DNA from: Eutreptiella sp. 'Long Island Sound 2002'
Taxonomy: Eukaryota > Euglenozoa > Euglenophyceae > Eutreptiales > Eutreptiaceae
Assembly (NCBI GenBank): GCA_964036045.1
Contig: OZ038382.1
Span: 116,594,429 to 116,658,428, forward strand
Direction: 5' to 3'
DNA: 64,000 bases
Positions 10,889 to 21,998 of the stretch are shown piece after piece (within the stretch, counting starts at the first letter, position 1; every line of letters begins with the position of its first letter). The notes under the pieces are model-generated. The model searched no databases. It saw only the letters and a program-made list of their open reading frames with translations, and was not told the DNA's origin. The position numbers and the translations under genes were made by a program.

Positions 10889-11533
10889 TGCCCTAATAGT
10901 TCTAATGAAACCCTGCAGGTTTTGATGTTGGAAAACCAAACCAAAGCAGCAACTAGAGCAACAACAGGATGTGGATCGAATCAATGAAAAGTTTTGAAAT
11001 CCAGTGTGACACAGAAGCGCTGCGAATAGACAAAGCAGGCTTAAGTACAAAGATTCAATCACAAATGGATAAAACAAATGATTTTTATGTGAAAATTGGT
11101 ATGACTCCTGCTTCCCAATTCACATCAAGCACTTGAGGTGCACTCTTTTGGATGAAATGGATTTCGTTAGGAATGTCAGGCACAGGAGTTAAGCCAGGGA
11201 CAGAATATGACTTGGCTAAGCAACTGAATTCAGAAACAATTAGAAAGGTAGAACCACAATAAGTGGTAGTACCAGTTGAGTATAGGGGTCTTGGGGTGGA
11301 GGACCACTAGGCTTAACCTCCAAGGCATTAGGCATGAAATGCCTACTTCACTTCGGTATAACCTCCATGAAGGAAGATACCTCTGCTCAGTTGAGTGGTA
11401 GGGGTGGACGTCATTAGGGGCTAGGGTTATAACCCTAGTTACTATGAGAAAGTGTACTTTAAGCTCTAAAGGAGAACAAAAAATGCTTAAGTAAGTCTTC
11501 GCATCAACAAAAGGGTTTTAAGGGTGGCTTGGC
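10870..11533 (-). repeat. LTR-like dispersed repeat, copy 1 (matches 61359-62026)
   Basis: About 660 bp match the stretch at 61,359-62,026 with scattered substitutions and small indels, starting at GAAAGATGTCCTTGATTAG and ending at GGCTTxG. In the other copy the repeat starts at the first base beyond the primer-binding site of element D, so it may be a solo LTR of that family (strand given accordingly). Both copies contain a conserved plus-strand frame (IDKAGLSTKIQSQMD). In this copy that frame has an internal TGA. The ends do not show TG...CA, so the LTR reading is not proven. Confidence 0.5.
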
Positions 11534-11813
11534 CTGGATCAGGCCCTCCAAGAAAGACATGGCAGTGACTTTTTCTCACTCCCTCCTGGAGTACTAATTG
11601 ATCAAGCTGGTAGGACGAAAGAAAAAGGCTGAAATGTCCCCAAAACTACCTCAGAAAATGCATACAACCAACCAAAACCATTCCCATCAGTTCCCAGAAG
11701 CCTTTCACACTGTAGGTACCCTCGAAAAACAGTGTAATGTACCGCGAATGATGTCCCTTCGATGGGGCATTCCTCAAAGGTTGCCAGCGTGCGACGAAAG
11801 CTTTTGGTACAAA
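11534..11813. other. No feature seen
   Basis: The sequence begins with a small GGCCTGGATCAGGCC palindrome and contains only short open frames. Nothing recognisable was found before the tRNA-like sequence. Confidence 0.3.
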
Positions 11814-11893
11814 TTTGGGGGTAGTGGGGTTTGAACCCAGGACTCCCTCCCTAGAACACACATGCTTGCCCACTAAGGTACAGTCGAACGCTG
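11814..11893 (-). other. tRNA-like sequence (pseudo-tRNA or SINE head)
   Basis: On the minus strand TACCTTAGTGG (11870-11880) resembles the tRNA A box and GGTTCAAACCC (11827-11837) the B box. The spacing is tRNA-like, and a T-arm CTGGG-loop-CCCAC pairs at four of five positions. The 3' acceptor side would be TACCCCC, but the upstream sequence does not provide the matching GGGGGTA. A functional tRNA is therefore unlikely, and this is probably a tRNA pseudogene or the head of a SINE. Confidence 0.4.
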
Positions 11894-12279
11894 TAAAGCG
11901 GACGGCTATCACTGTATAAACAGCGTTTCACTAAACGTCCTGACCAAGCTCAAGGACTGAGCAATACTCCCAATGGAGGACACATATCTCCAGGATCTGA
12001 AAAAAAAAGAAAATGGAACCAACAGGGAGTGATTCCTGTGGTTTAGCGAAAGGGCTAGCGATTTAAGAATTCAAATCGCTGAAAATTCACGAAACGACGT
12101 TAGAAATTGTAAATTTTAGACCAAAACCTAAAGTCGCAGACAAGCGCAACAGGGGCGGACTCAAAAGAAAGGGTTGCGCAAGCCTAAACGGCTCCAGAAA
12201 AAGAAGGTATGAGCCGTAGTTTTTAAAGTTTTAAAAGAAACTTCTGCACGGTTGCATCAATAATTTTGTAAACTTTGAT

Positions 12280-13810
12280 AAAAGGTATTGAACAGAAACT
12301 CACACCACAGAGCAAGTGGTCCACCCACCTCTCAGGTATGTTAGTGTCATGTCACACGCATGCCTGCGTTCGTGTTGGTTGCTTCGTTAAAACGTTAGGG
12401 TTGTCACCGGTGTGTTCATTGTGGGTTCGCCTGCTCACTTTCTTTCCTCTGCAGAGGTCAAAACTGAGACGAAAGGTATGCGAATGGGGCACGCAGCGCG
12501 CACGTAGGGTTAGCGTATGCGCTGTGCTCGCCATGCATGTGCCTAATTCAGGCAGTCACACGTTGTGTCGTTTTCACTGTGCCCGAATCCACCTTTCTCT
12601 TCTCTTCACAGGTCACAAAAGAAAGTGCTTGCTCGTGTTTGTGTTGCCGCACCGTGAAAATATGGTTGTCTAAAACGCTTAGGCTTGTTTTGCTCTGTGC
12701 AGTGCGCCATTCGATCTCCTTTTTCTGCAGGAAACAAGATAAGAAACGCATGCATGACACACAGTGCATTAATGGATTAGGGTTGTTTATAATTCGCCGT
12801 AGGATTCTTCAAACGCTTAGAGTTGTTTTGCGTTCGTGTTACCTTCGGTATTCACATGATGCGTGGTGAGTAAGGTAGGTAAGCTCAGGGGGAGCTCACC
12901 TCCTGGTTGAGTCACGTTACGATTTGTTTGCTGTGGGTTAGTTTAGGTTAAACAAAGTGAGATTGAGAGACCTGTGCATACCCGTGCATGCATATGGCTC
13001 ATTAAAGGGTAGGCCCCGCGTGTTGCGCACAGTACAACTCTTGTTTGTGTTACCGGGGCGCTCCACCCTACATTCTTTAAGAGAACAGGTGGAGTTACTT
13101 AAGCTTGCTTGCTTGTAACAGGGTACGAGGACAGCGTATTATAGGGCAGCCTAAGAAGCGTATGATACGTGGAGGTTGTCTTGGTTCCTCAGCCACTTAC
13201 CCTGTTCATTTGCCTTTGCTTTACAGGTGGGCAGGTAAGGGTGATTGGGGCAGATCCTTGCCGCGCTAAAACATGCCGCGCAGATCACAACAAAAGAACT
13301 GTGCCTCAGCCTGGAGTGGCGAGGGCGGTCCGACTTGTTCAACATACACGCTGTGCACGCAAAAAGAGCACTCCTTTCCTCCAAGCCCTCACTGGGAAAC
13401 ACGTACCTGCGTCCCTGTTAGGCCACAGTTGCTTAGTAGTGCTGTGTTCTCTTGTTTTTTCACAGGAGGGTCAATGGGGCCCGAGATCCCATTGTCATGA
13501 ACACCCAGTAGCGTGTGTAGGTGTTAGGGTCAGCAAGCCTGGCAGGTGATGAGTGCAGGTGCTGAGTGCTCACCCTGCCTTTGAAGGCTGGTGCTGGCGT
13601 TAGTGAGTGTAGTGTAGTGGTGCCTCCTGTCCGGCGTGTTTTTCCACGTGGGCAGGGGAGTGTGTTAGCTTTTGGCCTTTAGAAAAATGTGCGTTTTGTA
13701 TGCCCCTAGCACACTTGGCCACCCCTCCTCTCTAGTAGGTAGGGCTTTTGCCGTCTTCCCCCAAGAATAGGCGCCAGCACAGAAGCTGGGCGCCAGAGGA
13801 GTGGTAATAG
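12280..13810 (+). other. Splice-site-rich region with possible micro-exons
   Basis: Five pyrimidine tracts end in CAG, at 12454, 12611, 12730, 13226 and 13465. The first is followed by a 21-nt segment and then AAAG|GTATGC. The fourth is followed by 8 nt and then CAG|GTAAGG. TTAGGGTTG-like phrases occur between them. Open frames are short and unrecognised. The region could be an exon-poor part of a host gene, a spliced non-coding RNA, or a decayed repeat whose unit contains an acceptor-like motif. Confidence 0.25.
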
Positions 13811-15597
13811 TGAAGCGGTACCGAGAACCTATGGCCCATGGCCCGGAGGCATGTGAGCCGTCACACCCGTGCGGAAGCCACACCGGTGTGTCAGCGGGAT
13901 ATCCCTGTTCTCTAATCCGCGAAATCTGAATTATGTTTTCTAACCATTAAATCGATGTAGATAAACCATAATTTTATTGTCTTGGTCGATTTTCGGTCGG
14001 AAATCGGTGAAATACCCGATTTCTACCGCGATTTCTAATTGTCGTGAAATCGCCGCTTGTTGTCGCCTGCTCGCGCGCCTTCATCGCTTCTCCGTGGCGA
14101 GTTTTGTGATGCATTTTTCTCGAGTACCTTTGAGGTTCTAAAAGAAATCAAGGGCTGGATCCAGAGGGTTTTTCTTGTACTTTCATGTGGTGTGTTCACC
14201 AGAATGTTTTGCCATTGCGTCAGAGAGAAAATTAGCGCGCAAGCTCCTCTGTCAATCGCTCGAATTCATGGTTCTCAAGGACCATGAGTTCCGACAGAAC
14301 CCTACATTCCCCCCCTATGCCTTCCATCCATGCCTCTTTCACATGGGCATATCACTTTGAATAGGGAAGAGGGCAATAGGGATGTTTTAGGCAGCCTATG
14401 GGTTTCGCAAACCCAAGTCGTTTGCGTGCGCAAACGCTAACTTGGTGGCCTTGTGAGCATGAACATTAAAGCCCGAACACGATGCTCACAAGACCAAGAG
14501 CCCACGGTCATTTTTGATTTTCGAGCTAACTCAACGATGGCTCCACGCAATTCAATGCGTACCAAAACTCTATTTTCGAAAAAGGGCAAGTTTTGGTCGA
14601 AAATTAGGCCAAAATGGCCAATCCCCCGAGGCTCGTACTCGAGACCTATGGGGAGTTGAGCCTTGAACTAAAGCAATATGTAAAGTAGAGACCATGAACA
14701 CCATCGTGGATGGCTTGGTTGATTTTTGCAACCATATCTTCTATTTCATATAATGTCGCCTTGTGAGCACGCGTGCCATACTGCCTCCTTGTACACGCGC
14801 TCATATGCAAGCACTAATTACATGAGTGGGCGGGGACGATCTAACCATAGTGGGCATATTTGAGAGCACCTACTACGGGCCTACTCCAAAAATGTTTGCT
14901 CATATTTTTGTTCCTCAATGACCCGAGGATATGTACATATCAATATCGCCGATGTATGCACCTTTTCGCATAAATAGTGTGCTTCAGGGATTGAGGTGTT
15001 AAAAATGTCCATTATGCTTTGAACCTCAACCCTTGTTGCATCCATGCCAAAGCCCGAGGCTCCTTTCTCTTGTCATACGGAGATACGATTTTTCGAGTGA
15101 CCACTTTTGGGTGAATTTTGGCCGTTTTGCCCAGAATGGCCACAAACCCCTTCTCCCCCTGATTTCACCCCCGAGGTTGCGGGGGCCACTTGACCAAGCG
15201 TAAGGGCGATTCGGAGAGGGCACATAAACCCGCCTCGAATGGGGTGTTTCCCCATGTGGCCTCTCCTCTCGAAGGGAGAGTTGTGAGTCACCCAGTTTGG
15301 GATATGTTGCCATTCTGCCCCATTTGTGTGTCACTTTCCCTCCAATGGGGAAAATAGCTAAAGGCGACCATGAGGGTTGGCAAGCGACATATAACGGGAC
15401 TCAGGTCTCATGTGTCTATAGCATCTTTGATTGAAAGAATCCTCGCCGTGGCCATGGAGATAGGGAATCATGAGTGCGGGCCATTTTGGCCAAATTTCAC
15501 TGTTTTTGCCATTGTATGCCATATTGGAACTACCATATCTCCATGGGGCAAGGGACCTAGCCAAAAAGAAAGGCAATTATTGTAGCATATGACCAAG
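13811..15597 (+). repeat. Element B 5' LTR, left part
   Basis: This matches 38,741 to about 40,554 in the 3' LTR with a few per cent divergence by eye, starting at TGAAGCGGTACC. It ends at GACCAAG, where element A inserted. The uninterrupted version of the junction is visible at 40,548-40,563 in the 3' LTR. No coding capacity is apparent. Antisense open frames such as that near 15.1-15.3 kb recur in the 3' LTR and are not genes. Confidence 0.9.
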
Positions 15598-15897
15598 TGT
15601 TATGGCTTCGAACAGCAGCAGCGCAACGGCGCAGCGCAACAGCGCGCAAATCGCAAGTCGCAGTCGCAATCGCGCTGACAGTCTGTGAATAATAAAGAAG
15701 CATCGAATGCCAACTGTGAATGAGCGCTGTAAGATACTTCGATCTTTGAACAGGGTTTATGTCTTCCAGATTGTGTTATTATTGGTGCCCCGTCTAAAGA
15801 TCCTGCGAGGTTTGTCGATTGGGATTTTGGATTTCGGATTTTGAGAAACAAAGAGGCACAGGAGTGCAGTCGAGTTCCCAAGAAACAAACCACAACA
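15598..15897 (+). repeat. Element A 5' LTR
   Basis: The 300-bp LTR has TG...CA ends and a poly(A)-type AATAAA at 15,691-15,696. It carries an A instead of G and other minimal differences from the 3' copy, two substitutions in all. The antisense open frame covering it appears in both LTRs and is not a gene. Confidence 0.92.
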
Positions 15898-15899
15898 AG

Positions 15900-15911
15900 T
15901 GGTAGCCAGCT
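15900..15911 (+). promoter_or_regulatory. Element A primer-binding site
   Basis: TGGTAGCCAGCT begins two bases after the 5' LTR. The TGGTAGC start is shared with the sites of elements C and D, so the primer tRNA probably ends in GCTACCA. Confidence 0.6.
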
Positions 15912-15968
15912 AGGTGGCGGGGAGGATCAATCTTCGAGATCAATCTTCGACGCCGCAACGCCGTCAAC

Positions 15969-17585
15969 TTGATTTTGTTTCGAAGTGATTCACCCTTGCA
16001 TCACGAATTTTCGACCTCGTTAGAGAAGTTCATCGCAGAGCGCATCGCTAGTCGAGAAAGCGAGTGGTTTCCATGTCTCTCTCGTGATCTTCACAGCTGT
16101 TCGCAGAAGCTTGCGGATACTCAAGCCAAAGTTATCGAATTGGAACAACGCATCGATGTATTGCAGGCAACAGCAGCAAGTGCTACAGCAGCAACTGGCC
16201 AGCGCATCGATACCTTGCAGTCCTCGACGGAAAATGCAACTCAAGCTGCTGCAAATGATCTTCGACGCGTAGAACATGAATTGTCGCAATGTTACGCTCT
16301 TCTCAACGAATTTGTACGAACCTCGAGTCCACCACCTCCGAACAACATCCAGTTTCCGCAACCACAACAACAACAGTTTCCGCAACCACCGTCTTCTTCG
16401 AATTCGAACCAACCTCACCCTCCACAACAACCACTCCCACAGCGGCCTACCTTCGAACCACTACCCCAGTTCTTAGTTCAACGTGCTCCTTCGCAGGAGA
16501 TTTTGGGACGCCGCGTCGAGCGCCTGAACAAACTGGTCAAGAGGTTCACGGGTAAACCTGGATGTGGAGAATTTGGAACATGGAAAGAAGATCTATTACG
16601 AGCCTTCACTTTGTCGGACATCACCTCACCCGTCGATCAGGCAGCAACGATGTCATTCCTCCTCGATGGTGATGCCGCTGAGTACTATCATAGCCTGACG
16701 AAAGTTGTACAGGACGACTGGTTCGAGCTCATGCGTGTGTTAGGCCAGCGTTTCGACTGCATATCCCATGAGCCAGTGTATTTGTCGAGAATGTTGAGCT
16801 TGAAAGAGAGCGAGTTTCCCCGACATGCAGATTACGTTCGAGAATTTCGTACATGCGTTATCACGTCGAAGGTCAACACGAATGAACTCCAGATGGGTTA
16901 CCTCGTCAGCTCTCGATTTGTTGAAGGGTTGTCGAATGACGCTGTGCGCCGGCAGTACATCGTTGAAGTCCGTTCGAGATGGCGTTCTAATAATCCATTT
17001 GGATTCGATACCTTGGTAGAGACCATCGCGGAAGCCTACATTGCGGCTGGGTATCAACTGGAAGAAGTACAGAACGCATCGAGAACGACATCAGATCACA
17101 CCCTGGGTCCTGCAGTGTCGAGACCCCTGCCTATGATGGTCCCACCTACTTCGACTTCCGCGTTTCGATCGAACCCTATGCCAACGCCACACGTCACACC
17201 GATGCCGACCCAAGCTGCGGCGCCCACGGCTTCGACCGTGGCAGAGCCGATGAATCTCGATACAATTGCCAAGCTTCGAGAAGAGTTACATGCCTACATT
17301 GGTGAACGGTTCGGACGTCAACATGGCGGACGCCAAGATGGTCGAGAAAGCAGACGTTGCTACAACTGTGGCGAACAAGGACACTTGGCCCGCGACTGTC
17401 CAAATGGGTCGACCGCCATCCCGAGGACGAGAACGCCGGGAATCACGGTCGAACACACAAAAACGAGATCAAAGTCGAGACAGCAAGGGACGGTTTCGAT
17501 CCCGCTCCAAGACCAGAGAAAGGCCTACAACGGCATAGAAAACAATTCCGAAGACCTGGTGGTGGACGTCCTCGAGAAGAGCTGA
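15969..17585 (+). CDS. gag: Element A Gag
   Basis: Gag would package the element's RNA in a virus-like particle. Residues about 25-105 form a heptad-rich coiled coil (VIELEQRIDVLQ). A Pro/Gln-rich linker follows to about 170, then the retrotransposon-gag core (FGTWKEDLLRAF, DGDAAEYYHSL), and a CCHC zinc knuckle near residues 460-475 (CYNCGEQGHLARDCP). The first ATG in this frame is only in the core, about 228 codons in. Translation must therefore start at a non-AUG codon, after splicing, or at a lost ATG. The frame overlaps pol, which is in the -1 frame. Confidence 0.85.
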   Translation: MILFRSDSPLHHEFSTSLEKFIAERIASRESEWFPCLSRDLHSCSQKLADTQAKVIELEQRIDVLQATAASATAATGQRIDTLQSSTENATQAAANDLRRVEHELSQCYALLNEFVRTSSPPPPNNIQFPQPQQQQFPQPPSSSNSNQPHPPQQPLPQRPTFEPLPQFLVQRAPSQEILGRRVERLNKLVKRFTGKPGCGEFGTWKEDLLRAFTLSDITSPVDQAATMSFLLDGDAAEYYHSLTKVVQDDWFELMRVLGQRFDCISHEPVYLSRMLSLKESEFPRHADYVREFRTCVITSKVNTNELQMGYLVSSRFVEGLSNDAVRRQYIVEVRSRWRSNNPFGFDTLVETIAEAYIAAGYQLEEVQNASRTTSDHTLGPAVSRPLPMMVPPTSTSAFRSNPMPTPHVTPMPTQAAAPTASTVAEPMNLDTIAKLREELHAYIGERFGRQHGGRQDGRESRRCYNCGEQGHLARDCPNGSTAIPRTRTPGITVEHTKTRSKSRQQGTVSIPLQDQRKAYNGIENNSEDLVVDVLEKS

Positions 17586-19648
17586 ACACCACCACCAGCA
17601 CCAATAAACCCGAAAAGAATTCGACGCTTGGAAGTGTCACTGTCGAAGGAACCGAACCTGAGCATGCGTCTCTGTTCACGGTTCGAGGGCGCATTTGCGC
17701 ATGTCGTGAAGACTCCTTTGACTCCAGCGTGGAACTGTTGGTCGACTGTGGAGCGACTAGTGACTTTATGTCGATGCAAACAGCAAAGAGGGCGCGAAAC
17801 CCCCTCTATAAACTGAGAAACCCTGGACATGTCTTGACAGCAGGAGGTGTCCAAGTCGAAGTACGGTACTACACGCGAGCTTATGTTCGAGTTGGAGAGC
17901 TTGTATTTCGTCATCACTTCAAGGTCTTGGAGATTTTGCCGGATGTAGTGCTTGGACTACCATGGCTTCGAAGCTACAATCCAACTGTCAACTGGAAGGA
18001 GCGATACGCCGACATCCAACATGGTTCGATTTCGTACCGGTTGTCTTTTGGCGAATCACGACATTCCACCCAGCTACAGTTTCAAGCAGCTTCAAAGCTC
18101 GACCTTCTTTCGATACTTTCATCCAGTTCCTCGAAAGCGAGTCCGGTTGGGAATCCTACCCCACATGCCAACGAACACCCTGACCTACACTCGTCGACAC
18201 ACGTTCAGCGCAGTACTGACACGTACGATGAGTCCGAAACGGAAGATGGTATCACCGATGAGGAGTGCAGCGATATGGAGATTGAGTACATTTCGTTGCC
18301 GAAACTCAAAAGAGAGATCCGTCGATCTGATCTCACGGGAGATCAAGTATTTCTGTGTTGCATGCCTCGACCAGCAGTGCCGGTCGATGAAATGTATAAG
18401 ATGCAAGCCAGTGATGACAATGATGACGGGCTTGACCCTGTTCGACGCAAACTACCGAGTCGATTACACAAGTGGGCGGACCTCTACGACCGGGAGAAAG
18501 CGGAATATGGAGACCTACCTCCGCATCGACCTGGAAGAGACCATCGAATACGCCTCGATTCGGAGGAAAATCCACCGTGGGTACACCCTTACAAAATGGA
18601 TCCGAGCCAACTAGATGAACTTCGACGACAATTGGACAAGTTGCATCGATCTGGTCGCATCAGACGATCCTCGAGTCCATACGGAGCGGGTTGCCTACTG
18701 GTGAAGAAAGCGAATGGTAAATGGCGTATGTGCGTCGACTACCGAGCGTTGAATACACGAACTGTACGAGATCGATATCCTTTGCCATCGATCCAATCCA
18801 TCTTGAGTACACTGGGGGGTTCCACCGTATTCTCAAAGATTGACCTTGTTAGTGGGTTCCACCAGATCCGAATTCAAGACGAAGATATCGAGAAAACCGC
18901 CTTCAACACACAATTTGGCGCCTTCGAGTGGGTTGTTATGCCCTTTGGCCTCTGCAATGCACCATCGACGTTCCAACGCGTCGTGAATGATGTCCTTCGA
19001 GGGCACTTGGGGATCTTTGTATGGGTGTACATTGACGACATCCTCGTCTTCTCGAAGGATGCGGACAAACACCAACGACACCTCGACCTGGTACATGACC
19101 TACTCCGTGAGCACCAGCTCTTCCCCTGCATCGATAAATCCACATACTTTCAGAGTCGAGTGCCCTTCTGCGGATACATCATCGACCAAGATGGAGTACA
19201 CATGGACCCCGAAAAGATCAAGGTCATTCGAGGTTGGCCTCCACCAACTACGGTCCATGAAGTTCGACAGTTCATTGGATTGTGTGGATTTTACCAGCAG
19301 TTTGTCGAAGGGTTCCAAGCTGTCGCAGCCCCTCTGACTGCAATGTTTAAGGCAGACTTCGAGTGGGAATGGACAGCCGTCCACCAAGCTTCCTTCGACA
19401 AGCTGAAGCAGGCGATGATCAGCGCGACACATCTCAGTGCTATCGACCCCCGACAGCCGTATCACCTGTACACAGACGCTTCGAAAGACTGCGTGGGTGC
19501 TACGCTGGCGCAACGATGTGCGCATGGGAAGTACAAGGGAGATCTTCGACCTATTGCCTTCATGTCGCGGAAAATGCAGCCTGCCGAAACTCGATACCCG
19601 ATTCGAGAACAGGAGTTGTTGGCCATCGTATTAGCCTTGAAACAATAG
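17530..19648 (+). CDS. pol: Element A protease, reverse transcriptase and start of RNase H
   Basis: The protease active site is LLVDCGATSDF near 17,744 (DCG instead of the usual D[ST]G). VVLGLPWL is the conserved downstream strand. The reverse transcriptase shows CVDYRALN, MPFGLCNAPSTFQ and the catalytic YIDD at about 19,028. RNase H begins with LYTDASKDCVGATL and REQELLAI. The frame stops at a TAG (19,646-19,648) where the family normally has Trp (LALKQ-W-FHLL), so TGG to TAG is likely. The same frame continues downstream. The frame is -1 relative to gag. Confidence 0.9.
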
Positions 19649-20644
19649 TTTCACCTACTTCGAGGACCGCAGCAGGTGCACGTGCACACTGACCACGAAA
19701 GTCTTCGATATCTCAAGACCTGTGCTCGACCGCTGACACCACGGCAAGCACGATGGTCCCAATTCCTCCAGGAATACAACCTGACGTTGTGGTACGTGCC
19801 GGGCCTCGAGAAGCCTGCGGCAGATGCCTGCTCTCGTTTAACTTCGCGGCAGTTGATGGAGATTGAAAATGCTACACGGACACGGGCTTTCGCAATTCCC
19901 CTGGTCGAAGACTGGGCTTCACCGGAAGGAGAACCTGTCGATGAGTTCCTACATGTACTCGAAGACACATTCTCTCATGACGAGGTGTGGCCCCAGCCGT
20001 ACGACCACCCGTACGTTTCACTACGAAGCGGACGCTCCGTGGGGAAGGAACTTGACGCAGATGAGATTGCGGAACCAGCCCTCCAATTCGACACCGAACC
20101 TGCCGTCGAGCCGGAGGACCTAGAGCCGCGAATGTCGAGCGCGACAACTGCGGAGCCGGAGGACCTGAGACTGGATCCAGCACCATCGGACGAGATCATG
20201 GCTGAGAACTCACACCAACCAAACATGCATCTCGATGAGGCTGGCAATGAGCCAGACACGTCTACTGACACCGACGAGCTCCCCGATGTAAGCATGGATC
20301 GCCCCCTTCGAGTCACCTTTGGCAATGAACTTCGATACGCACCGACCATGGCGGAACTGATTCGCTGTCGACGTCACCGTGATGGCACGTTGCAATCGGT
20401 TCCCTTGCCGAAAGTTGGGTCGAACACGCCGTACCGTTTGGGTCTTAAGGGTACACACCGCCGAGTACATCGACATTATCAGTGCAAAGACTTGACTTCG
20501 ACAGCTGTGTGGGCGACAGCCTATCAGGAGGACCCCGGACGAAACACATCTACGATGTCGCAATTCGAAGCCTTGCGGCACGACACCAGCTTCGAGATGC
20601 CAAGTTGTCCTTCGATGATGGCAAATTCTTCCATTTGTCGATGA
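19649..20644 (+). pseudogene. pol: Element A RNase H end and pol linker
   Basis: The frame resumes directly after the TAG with HLLRGPQQVHVHTDHESLRYL, containing the last RNase H Asp, then the connection domain (YNLTLWYVPGLEKPAADACSR). A long acidic linker follows (EPAVEPEDLEPR, DTDELPDVSMD). The protein frame is lost between about 20,440 and 20,480, where integrase continues in another frame. Confidence 0.75.
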
Positions 20645-21297
20645 TGGGCAAACGTGTGCTTGTCCCCCGAATGCTGGTTACGTCGATTGTGGCTATGTAT
20701 CACGAGTCGGAGTTCTATGGCCACTCAGGAGTCCTTCGAACCATGGCCCTGATTAAGCGCGACTATGTATGTTCACACCTACGACACTATGTCGAGCGAT
20801 GCATACTAAGTTGCGATGTCTGTCAAGCGGCGAAATCAAGACGAGCCGACACCGCCAGAGTCCCAAGACCCTTGCCGGTGCCCGACACCAAATGGCACAG
20901 TGTGTCCATCCATTGGGTTTCGGGATTGCCGCCAACCACAAGGGGCCATGATGCAGTCATGACTGTAGTCGACCGACTCTCCAAGCGTGGAATGTTCATC
21001 CCTTGTCGCAAGGATATGACAGCCGACGACCTCATCTATGTGTTCCTACGTGAGGTTATTCGATTGAAAGGATGCCCTCGACAAATTGTTTCTGACCGAG
21101 ACAAGCTGTTCGAGTCTCAGGCGTGGAAGGAGTTGGCCCAGCGCTTCAAGATTGAGATGCATCAAACAGTGGCCAACCGCCCTCGAGGCAATGGCCTGGC
21201 GGAGCGCAGCAATCAGTCCATCCTCCAGCGCCTGCGTACACACGGCATCTTCGGCAACAACGAGTGGGATGTCGACCTCCTGTTCGCCGAAATCTAG
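20482..21297 (+). CDS. int: Element A integrase (catalytically altered)
   Basis: Integrase inserts the cDNA copy. The HHCC zinc domain is visible (ESEFYGHSG, CILSCDVCQ). In the core, the first catalytic Asp is replaced: the motif reads SIHWVSGLP where SIDWVSGLP is expected, a GAC to CAC type change. The second Asp (IVSDRDKLF) and the Glu (GLAERSNQS) are present. A TAG at 21,295-21,297 sits where Gln is expected (AEI-Q-FNN). This copy cannot supply active integrase. Confidence 0.85.
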   Translation: MQRLDFDSCVGDSLSGGPRTKHIYDVAIRSLAARHQLRDAKLSFDDGKFFHLSMMGKRVLVPRMLVTSIVAMYHESEFYGHSGVLRTMALIKRDYVCSHLRHYVERCILSCDVCQAAKSRRADTARVPRPLPVPDTKWHSVSIHWVSGLPPTTRGHDAVMTVVDRLSKRGMFIPCRKDMTADDLIYVFLREVIRLKGCPRQIVSDRDKLFESQAWKELAQRFKIEMHQTVANRPRGNGLAERSNQSILQRLRTHGIFGNNEWDVDLLFAEI

Positions 21298-21949
21298 TTC
21301 AACAACCTGACATCCAATAGTCTTCGACTATCCCCGTTCGAGATAGATGAAGGATGAACACCCCATTTTCCATTGGATTTTCCCCGAATGACTTCTCATG
21401 CACATGAACCATCGACCGTGAAAGATTACATGCAACGAGCGGAACGTACCTTCGATTCTGTGCGTGCAATGCTTGCCGAGGAACGTCGACGCCAGATGCA
21501 TGTGGTCCTGCAAAATGGACCGACACGTTCGAGTGCCTGAAGTCGGTGAACGATGGTGGGTGTTGGTGCCTGAATATCGACATAAAGGGAAACTCGATGT
21601 TGTCTGGGGCGGCCCTTACAAAATACCCGAGGTACTGAACAAGGGCGAGTATGTCAAACTGGACATCCCTGCCCCCTTCGATGGGTTGCGAGTTTTCAAT
21701 CGAGACAGCATAAAACCCTACGTCCATCGAGAGGGACAGCCGGTGTGGGAGTTTCCGATGCCCCCTGTCAAAACTGGAGAATCTCCTCGACTTGTCAACA
21801 TTGTGGCTAGACGTCGAGTGGGATCTAAAAAGCGCCGCACATTCCTGTACCGTTGTGAATGGGATGACGACACATGGTCCTGGGAGTCGAGCAAGGCTCT
21901 AGAGGAGGATCCTGTGTACCTTGAGTTCCTTCGACTCCACCCTGAGTAA
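21298..21949 (+). pseudogene. int: Element A integrase C-terminus with divergent chromodomain-like tail
   Basis: Just after the TAG the frame reads FNNLTSNSLRLSPFEIDEG, then meets a TGA (probably Arg CGA originally). From 21,464 a different frame carries the SH3-like DNA-binding domain (VGERWWVLVPEYRHKGKLD) and, at about 21,785-21,946, a chromodomain-like stretch (LVNIVARRRVGSKKRRTF followed by CEWDDDTWSWES). Chromodomains steer chromoviruses to marked chromatin. The frame ends in a true stop at 21,949. Confidence 0.75.
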
Positions 21950-21960
21950 CTGAGTAACAC

Positions 21961-21978
21961 CCTTACTCTTCTTTGCAG
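21961..21978 (+). promoter_or_regulatory. Candidate 3' splice site before ORF3
   Basis: A pyrimidine tract, CCTTACTCTTCTTTGCAG, ends 20 bp before the ATG of the extra ORF. Env-position genes of retroviruses are usually expressed from a spliced subgenomic RNA, and this acceptor is well placed for that. No donor was identified. Confidence 0.45.
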
Positions 21979-21998
21979 CGTGGTTTTTCGAAAAACTC

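Noticed and set aside
12390-12800. TTAGGG-type motifs suggesting an interstitial telomere
   Set aside because: They are isolated single copies, not a tandem array.
15600-15893. Antisense ORF in the element A LTR, repeated at 25,591-25,905
   Set aside because: It appears twice because the LTR is duplicated. There is no start or domain evidence beyond LTR identity.
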